From Pigoraptor chileana (Eukaryota > Opisthokonta > Filasterea): a DNA stretch of 27,673 nt. The stretch is from assembly GCA_943704495.1 (NCBI GenBank), contig CALSCR010001290.1, forward strand, positions 1-27,673, given 5' to 3'. Under the pieces are notes generated by a model that saw only the letters and a list, made by a program, of their open reading frames with translations, was not told where the DNA came from and ran no database searches. Below are positions 21,217 to 27,673 of the stretch, piece by piece; position 1 is the first letter of the stretch, and each line of letters starts with the position of its first letter. The translations under genes and the position numbers were made by a program.

Positions 21217-22635
21217 TTATATTCGCTCGAATTCCACCTCGTGCCCACAGTCGCACGTGCGCACTCCTTTTCCCGTGGCTTCGTCAAACTCCTGAAGAAT
21301 TTTGAGGGAAAACGGCAAGGTCAGTGGCGATGGATATCACAACCGTTGACACAAGACCTTCAGACTAGGCAATCAAAGGGACCGAGTGTGCCAATCACCT
21401 CCGTCGTGAATACATGTCGGTGATCCTCCTTGTCTTTCATCCAAGTACTCGTGCGCACATTCCGACGCAGCAGCTTGATCTTCGCCTCGTGCTTCCTCTT
21501 TTTCGTCGCTGCGCGCTCTGCCTCGCGCCGGTCGATCTCCTGATCGAGTCCGTCTTCACCGCCCCACCGTGAAAAGGAACGATCCTCCACCTGTCAATGC
21601 GCGCCGACGCACCCGTTATTTAGTACAGCAGAGTCATGGCGAATGCACCCAACCAACAACACCCACAACCACCAACAATGCACACCCACCAACACCAGTG
21701 TCCCAATGCACACAATCCACAACACCTGGCGTTCGCAATGTGCCTACTGTACCTGGCATCGAAGATAGAGTCGCATTTCATTCCAGTGGGGATTTCGCGG
21801 ATTTTTTCGCAGAATAAATGCGAGACTGTTTTCGCCGCCGTCCAAGTCGTCATCGTTGAGCAGATAGTCTGTTTTTGCTTCGCTCTTGGTTACAAATGCG
21901 TATTTGCCTTCACGACCGGCCTCGTAGCAAGAGGTACACACCAAAACACGATATTTCGACGACAGAAGGGAGTCATAGAATCTCTGATTGCACGACTCGC
22001 AACGGAAATGTTCCCGCCCCATCTCTGGCACTGCAAGTGAATACCCATGCAAGAGAAGAGATTAGTGACCCTCTTTGTATCGCCGCAGTAAATCCAAAGT
22101 GCAAGGAATCGTGTAAACCCCCACATTCTTCTTCCACGACAACGGGGGGTTTGTGTGCTTCGTCATTTGCATCAAAATCGTCATCGTATTCTGGCGGAAT
22201 AAACCCCGCTCGCGTATCCATTGGACGCGAGGGACGTGGCGCCACAACAGCCACAGTTGCAGAAGCACCGCTTTTCGACTCTGCTGGTCCTTCCGTCTCC
22301 AGTCGAGCAGCATTCACAATCCTCTGTGAATATTTGCGATTCGCAATATGGTCAACCGCGGGATGTGAGCGCTAGCCGAGAAATACAAAAGAAAGCAAAA
22401 AAAACAGGAGCACGCCAGTCGAAGATTAAAACACAAACTTCACACGCACCGATTCCCGCAATTGGATGGCTTTGAGGCGATTTCTCTCCATCCTCTCCAG
22501 CTGTCTCGCAGTGACTCTGGATTGTGCGCTTGCCTCGGTTGCCGACTTGGCAGTGCCATTATCAGCTTCATCGGCATCCGCAGTCGTCGGGTTCACGCTT
22601 GCCTCAAGTCTTCGTTCCACACTATTCTCCATCAT
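21217..22635 (-). CDS. XPA: DNA damage recognition protein XPA (Rad14)
   Basis: Five exons on the minus strand: 22635-22450, 22323-22125, 22030-21753, 21590-21399, 21291-21217; all phases agree, 309 aa. XPA verifies damage and organises the nucleotide excision repair complex (RPA, ERCC1-XPF, TFIIH). Visible parts: a basic N-terminal helix (RQLERMERNRLKAIQLRES, RPA-type region), the C4 zinc finger C139-x2-C142-x17-C160-x2-C163, the conserved TKSEAKTDYLL and FILRKNPRNPHW stretches, and a basic helix rich in Lys/Arg (about 240-262). The last exon, CDCGHEVEFERI, corresponds to the CxxCGHEL-type C-terminal TFIIH-contact segment of animal XPA but with CxC spacing. It starts head to head with bL35m. 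Confidence 0.9.
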
Positions 22636-22982
22636 TAACTGATACAGCTGCAGAACTCAATAAAGCTTCGAACAGAAATGCACGCCTCATATGACTTTCG
22701 GCTTAGTTCTACAATCTTTGACAATGCGGTCTGCAAAAGCAAGTATCGCATGGTCATAATAGCTTAGCGGAGGTAAGTGGAACAAAATCCTGTGCTGACA
22801 AAAACAGCTATTTGACCAATTCGGGTATTGCCCAGAGTATAAGTAGAGAGTGATCCGAGATTTTTTGATGGTCGTTGGTTCAGTCGAGATCGAAGTCCAT
22901 GTTTCTCACACATTGTCGTTATATAATCATCAGTCTTTACATATACAATAATGTTTGAAAAGCGCATCGTATCGCGAGAACC
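22636..22982. promoter_or_regulatory. Divergent promoter between XPA and bL35m
   Basis: 347 bp between two opposite start codons, AT-rich, with short TA-rich stretches (for example 22915-22945). No gene is seen. It should contain both promoters. Confidence 0.5.
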
Positions 22983-23580
22983 ATGCGCCTATTGTCTTCT
23001 TTTGTGGGCCCGCTTTTGCGTGGCATTCCGTCTGCGGCCTTGCGGCACACAGGTGCGTGATGAATGACACGATCAAAGCTTTTTCTGTGTTGTGTTGTCA
23101 CGGTTGATTTGGTGCATCCTTATTTCATACAACGAGAATTTCCTTGATTTCCGTGCCTAACAAATATGCAACGCCACCAACGCAGCGGGGACATCGCGTG
23201 TCATAGCGTCGACTATTTGTGCCAATGCATCGCGCACCTTTACGTCCCGTGTCAACGTCACCGACACTGCCCGTTTGGGGCTTGTGGCAAGACCTTGTTT
23301 GACGGCAACTCGTGCAACAATTGGATCTCCGTGCGTGAGCCTCATATCGGTGCGCATGTACAAGCCCCGCCCGGTCAAAAAGAAGTATAAGCTGAAGACA
23401 AATAAGTCGGCATACAAGCGTTTCCGGCGGACCCAGTCGGGCCTGTTTAAGAGGTGGCGGTCCGGTACACAACACAACATGTCTTCAAAGACGAATGCAC
23501 AAAAGCGACGACTTCGCAAACCTGCCTATCTCTCACGGACGCACACAAAGCTGTTGAAGAAACTCTGCCCTTACCTGTAA
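22983..23580 (+). CDS. Mitochondrial ribosomal protein bL35m
   Basis: Two exons: 22983-23052 and 23186-23580, joined in phase 1, 154 aa. Exon 1 gives a presequence (MRLLSSFVGPLLRGIPSAAL). The C-terminal ~63 residues are a bacterial-type L35 domain: KLKTNKSAYKRFRRTQSG, then KRRLRKPAYLSRTHTKLLKK, ending PYL. Bacterial L35 is about 65 aa, so the extra ~90 residues at the front are a targeting and mitochondrion-specific extension. The acceptor at 23183-23185 was chosen because an in-frame stop lies just upstream and the phase fits. It is nuclear-encoded and works in the mitoribosome large subunit. Confidence 0.85.
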
Positions 23581-23977
23581 CTCTTTGGGTAAATGTGTGT
23601 TTGTGTTCTTGTTTTCCGTGTGCGTGCGCGTATGTGGGGGATGTGGCTGTGCGCGTTACTTTGAAGGTGCGGGAGGCGAATCCTCACTTCCCTTGCGACA
23701 CATAGACTTGTTTGAGGGAGAGCTAATGACGGCGGGCCGTGATTGTGTTTCCTCCATTCGTTGCGTGTGTGACCATGAAGGTACGACGAGAAAACTTCCT
23801 ATTGTTTTGTTTCCGTTGACAGAAAGTTAAATTTGTAACCAGGATGGGCATAGGAGTGACGAATGAGAGTCTGCAGTGACGTTTGGTCTGCTCATCCAAG
23901 GCCATTGACAGTATAACGAGTGACTTTAATATCGCAACGCGCACGCCGCGACACAGACACACAAACAAAACATATTT
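23581..23977. other. Spacer between convergent bL35m and SEH1 3' ends
   Basis: 397 bp, TG-rich near 23590-23660. It holds the two 3' UTRs. Open frames across it have no family likeness and are not called. Confidence 0.6.
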
Positions 23978-26419
23978 CTATTCAGCGGCCTCTTCGTCGC
24001 CCCGTATGGCGGCAATGCACTTCCACGTATCGAGATAGGTCACTGCAGCAAGCGAAAAAAAAGTTGAAACAGAGAAAATGGGTGTCAGATAAGGCAACAA
24101 ATGAATTTCCGCAAATAACGACGATGAGCAGCTGGAAGTCAAAATATCAAAACACTCACGCTTCCACAACCGGACCATGCCGTCATCTCCAGAGGAAGCA
24201 AGGATCGTCCCAGTGATGTTCCACTCGACGCGCCAAACCTTTCCATTATGCAAATAATATTATGCAACGATTCGAACCAAGTCAAAATGAAAGCCAAAAA
24301 TGCACAAGGACAATTAAAAAGTGTGTGACGCAATGACACGCACACGCGCGCAAACAGAGACAGATAGCAAACACATCCACAAGCACGCAAGCAGGTCTCG
24401 CACAAATATAAACAAACACAATCAAAGCTGCCAGTATATCAACATGGAAATAAAAATGGCACACCTCAGCATCGTGGTCTTCGAACACGGCGACCTGCTG
24501 CACATCGAGAAGGGAGCCGGACTGTGCCGGTGCCTGCGTGGCATCCGGGGCTTGTCGGGGAGTGAGTGTCCATATGCGCACGGTGCGGTCCTTTGAGCAT
24601 GTTGCCAGGAGGTGATATGTTCTGAATAATGGATTCAGGCGAAAAGTACACAAAAAAACAACAACAACAACAAAACAGGGAAAGTTTAGTGACGTATTGG
24701 CCCGTGAAAACAAAAGTAGCAGTCTCTCTATGGATAATTATTTGTATCGAAACACGTACATACACGCAGAAAGGAAAAGGTACGCGCATTGACAGCAACG
24801 CAAAAACACAGCCGATCCAAAAGCAAATGAGAGACGCACCGCCCAACATTCGGAGCAAAGGCCACATCGTGGACGGCATCATTGTGGCCGATCAGCGACT
24901 CAATCTTGATCCACTTACGGCTTGCATCGTTGTACTCCCAAATCTACACGACACAGGCCACGACGAGGTCGAAACCAATAACATCAGTCACATTATTCAC
25001 TGCGCAACTGCCAATGCACGCACAAGTTTACGTACACGCACCATCCAGACAAAAGAGTTCAAAGAGCATACACTCTTTCCTGCACACACCAATAAATTCA
25101 TTGTCGGGAGAAACGCACCTTAACCTCCGAGTCGTCGCTGCCGACTGCGATCATCTGCGGGTGAAAGCGGGACGGATTCCACGATATGCAGTTGCATCCG
25201 CCCTTGCGCGACTCAAACTCCTCCATAAGCGGCCACAGCGCAAGGTTCATGACGTCATTGGCTTCGTAGATGCGAATGAAGCCATCCGCAGAGCATGTCG
25301 CCTGCTCGTTGGCGCAGGCGAGACAGACAGAGTGTGTGAGGATACATATATACATATATAACATGCATACAAACACACGCACACATATATACAGATAACT
25401 ACACAACCACACAACATGCAGACATGCAGACACACATACACACACACACACACCATATACACATTACCGAGGGGAAAGCCCGTGTGAGCCGCACAACATG
25501 TGCCACCCGAAACAACACGGGCGAAAGTATGACAAAGCCGGCCGAGACAAGGAAACACACATATGCGACACAATCACGAGAAAGGCCTTCACTTATGCGG
25601 GATCCCTTGCAACGTACCAGCTTAAGGCCCAAATGTTTGGGCGCAAACTCAATGTCTCGGACAGAGTCTTTGCTATCGACGAGGCTTGCCTTCCTCACCC
25701 ATTCTGTTGTTGAGCACTGCGGCGGCAGTGACACGTGATACTCAATCAATATATATATCACTGCCCACTGTTTATCTCAACTTTCAATAATACACATGAG
25801 GACATTAAAGATGTAGAATTCAAGTCAGTGTCTATGGCGCTGCGCCCATAGACGCCACAAGACGCATTAAAGAGTAAAAATGCGACTAGAAAGGAGCATC
25901 AAACTGGATGGCATGGCAATGCACCCACCTTTGCCTTTGAGCTGTGCTCTGTAGATTGCTCCTCCCAAATGAAGACCGTGCGGTCGAAGGAGCACGACGC
26001 AATAACTTGCCCAAACTCTGGGTGTGCCCACGCAACCTTCCAAACAGATCCGGTGTGTGCCTGAAGGGGAGTCCACGATGCACCGCCACAACGGATCACC
26101 AGATTAGAAACTCGCACGCACACACAAACACACACAGATTCGCCATGATGCAATGCCGTTTACACACCTTCCACTGAGATGTCAGTGTCCAATTTCCGCT
26201 GTCGTCAAGATCCCACACCTGCGTTCGAGAAACAAGAATGGTCAGCGCGGATCTAAACACCCTACACACACCATCCTGCCTCGTCACAAAAACACCGCAT
26301 TTGCTTGCCTTGATTTTTTGGTCACTCGAGCACGTCGCCATTCGCTTTCCGTAGAAGTCGTATGCTGTGTCATGAATAATGTCCTCGTGCTCTGTCGGCA
26401 CGGTCGACACGACCCGCAT
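23978..26419 (-). CDS. SEH1: Nucleoporin SEH1 (WD40; Nup107-160/Y complex and GATOR2)
   Basis: Nine exons on the minus strand: 26419-26309, 26218-26168, 26060-25929, 25716-25618, 25301-25119, 24943-24840, 24621-24465, 24238-24160, 24042-23978; every phase agrees, 326 aa (human 360). The chain reads as SEH1 throughout: [116 protein letters not shown] and a final DTWKC. SEH1 is a six-bladed open propeller completed by a partner (Nup85 or Mio/WDR59). The ATG at 26419 matches the family start. Intron 1 uses a GC donor. The exon 8 acceptor is AAAG rather than CAG, the weakest splice site of the gene. Confidence 0.92.
25430..25453. repeat. (CA)n tract in SEH1 intron 4
   Basis: CA repeat flanked by ATAC/TATA-rich sequence (25340-25400) within the 316-nt intron 25617-25302, the longest intron of the gene. 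Confidence 0.85.
26219..26308 (-). other. GC-AG intron (SEH1 intron 1)
   Basis: On the minus strand, exon 1 ends ATC AAG and the intron begins gcaagc and ends cgcag before GTG TGG GAT. The spliced protein reads DQKIK-VWDLDD, exactly the family WD40 junction. No GT donor gives this join, so the GC donor is well supported. Confidence 0.85.
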
Positions 26420-27035
26420 CTGAAGGTTTGCCTGCAATGGTAAGGTGTTGGAATACTGGATACGGTCAACACCCACATGCGAACATTGCACTGCACACGT
26501 TCAAGTGAAAGAATGATGCCCACCATCACAATAAGTCCCGCCACGGGGGAAACAAAACTCTAATGAGATTATCTGCGTGTGCTCATAAAGCGAAAATATC
26601 TTATTGAACGTTGGGAGTATGTGTCGCCTCCATCTATTAGCGACTAATAAGATCGTCTGCAGTTCGCCGCCCAGTGCCGGAAGTGGCAACTTCAGTGACG
26701 GCAATATGACGTCAGTTGGTTTGTTCTAAGTAAATTTTGGCACGCGGACTGTTCAAATTTTCAAAATGGCGCGAAACATACTATCCGCGTCGGAGACAAT
26801 TTTTAATGGTCTGCACATTTACGAAAGCATATTAGCGATTACACAGGCCACATCAACCTCTACATCTTTGTAGCAAGAATTCTCTGTGAGGACACATTTG
26901 GTATTCATTTTCGCACTATATTTGATTGAAGAAAAGTGGTTTGTTTAATTCGCAATGTTTGTATAGCCCTTCACACTCGGAACCACATTTGCTGAACAAG
27001 AGACAGAAAAAGACGAACATTGAGTGGATGCCAAG
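26420..27035. promoter_or_regulatory. Divergent promoter region between SEH1 and the TRAIP-like gene
   Basis: 616 bp between opposite start codons. AT-rich; no gene supported. Short open frames on either strand show no protein-like composition. Confidence 0.45.
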
Positions 27036-27580
27036 ATGCGGCTCACTGGATGCTCCATATGCTTGGTGCAATTCACTCCCGATGACACTAGCGCCGTGCC
27101 TTGTATCCACTCCATCCGAATTTCCTTGCATCTTGTAATTCCTGAGTTTTGACCATTGAACATTATCAATATTATGCTCCTTAACCACTGTTATTCTTGG
27201 TACACTTTGCTTTGTCTGTTTAGGCGGGCATATTTTTCACACGACATGGTGAGTGGGACAGTGGGGTTTTGAAGCGGATTTCTTTTCCATTTCTTCTTTG
27301 CACTCTTTATTGTGCTTCTGTACTTCAGATCTGGGCCACATCCCCCCCCCCCCCCCTTATTTGAGGTGCCTTTTGATTAGTGACGATCTGCTAATGCACA
27401 TTTGTGATTCATGGTGGATGCAGCCTGCGCGAATGGCTGGGTAGTCACGCAGACTGCCCCATGTGCCGTGTGAGGGTGCCCATTGGAAGCCTCGTCAAAC
27501 TGTTCTTGGTCGAGGACGATGCAACAGATCTCGGGGAAGACGACTCTCGCGACGCAAGCGAACTTGCGGCTGAGCTCAAG
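27036..27580 (+). CDS. TRAIP-like RING-H2 E3 ubiquitin ligase, N-terminal part (runs off the window)
   Basis: Three exons seen: 27036-27102, 27224-27248 (25 nt) and 27424-27580, phases 1 and 2 matched, 83 aa so far; the donor gtgggt at 27581 leads off the right edge. The RING starts six residues from the Met: C-x2-C, then C-x-H-x2-H-x2-C (CGHIFHTTC), then C-x2-C (CPMC), a RING-H2 pattern. It is followed by RVRVPIGSLVKLFL and an acidic/helical stretch. TRAIP in animals has the same layout: RING at the very N-terminus, then a hydrophobic KLFF-type stretch, then a long coiled coil. TRAIP ubiquitylates the replisome at crosslinks and in mitosis. The RING is certain; the TRAIP name is a likeness judgement from a short piece. 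Confidence 0.6.
27342..27356. repeat. C15 homopolymer in TRAIP-like intron 2
   Basis: Fifteen consecutive C residues about 68 nt before the acceptor at 27423. Length may be unreliable in the assembly. Confidence 0.85.
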
Positions 27581-27673
27581 GTGGGTATCGTTTCATCTGC
27601 AGTCTGGCTAGTTGTGAGCGAACTCTGCATTTCTTGTGCCTTCTTATCAATGTGTGTGTATGTGTGTGTGTGT
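27581..27673 (+). other. Start of TRAIP-like intron 3, ending in (TG)n
   Basis: Begins with donor gtgggt and ends at the window edge in a pure TG repeat (about 27650-27673). No coding content. Confidence 0.7.

Noticed and set aside
23166-23390. Plus-strand 74-aa frame overlapping bL35m
   Set aside because: Cys/His-rich shadow in another frame of bL35m exon 2; bL35m has a clear family domain.
1-27673. CRISPR arrays, insertion sequences, phage genes, tRNA or rRNA genes
   Set aside because: No repeat-spacer pattern, transposase or integrase signature, or cloverleaf was seen; the gene content and introns are those of nuclear eukaryotic DNA.

Overview
This window is nuclear DNA from a eukaryote. 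Genes are cut by short GT-AG introns (about 90-330 nt), coding DNA is GC-richer than introns and spacers, (CA)n/(TG)n microsatellites are frequent, and there are no operons or Shine-Dalgarno sites. A nearly full-length CFAP43 (cilium/flagellum) gene together with SLF2-like, XPA, TRAIP-like and SEH1 genes suggests a flagellated unicellular eukaryote with a small, compact genome. I cannot name the lineage. The window starts and ends in CA/TG repeats, so it may be a whole contig broken at microsatellites.

I rebuilt ten genes by joining reading frames across splice sites and requiring intron phase to agree. From left to right: (1) + an SLF2/FAM178-like (CANIN domain) SMC5/6 localisation factor, 9 exons seen, 5' end unresolved; (2) - a 231-aa single-pass membrane protein of unknown family; (3) + CFAP43, 9 exons, 1597 aa; (4) - a RING-finger protein with a presequence-like N-terminus and one membrane segment, 4 exons; (5) + MIC60/mitofilin, 4 exons, 788 aa; (6) - an intronless copper-transporting P1B-type ATPase, 1076 aa; (7) - XPA, 5 exons, 309 aa; (8) + mitochondrial ribosomal protein bL35m, 2 exons, 154 aa; (9) - nucleoporin SEH1, 9 exons, 326 aa; (10) + the RING end of a TRAIP-like E3 ligase, 3 exons, running off the right edge.

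Strands alternate almost perfectly, giving four divergent start-to-start pairs that share 350-700 bp promoters (2/3, 4/5, 7/8, 9/10) and four convergent pairs. Three themes recur: mitochondria (MIC60, bL35m, the membrane RING protein and probably gene 2), genome maintenance (SLF2-like, XPA, TRAIP-like), and flagellum/nuclear pore (CFAP43, SEH1).

The most novel item is gene 2. Right after its membrane segment it carries a stretch that matches, residue by residue, the stretch just after the membrane segment of MIC60 in the same window. Gene 2 lacks the mitofilin domain, so it is a candidate undescribed MICOS-linked protein.
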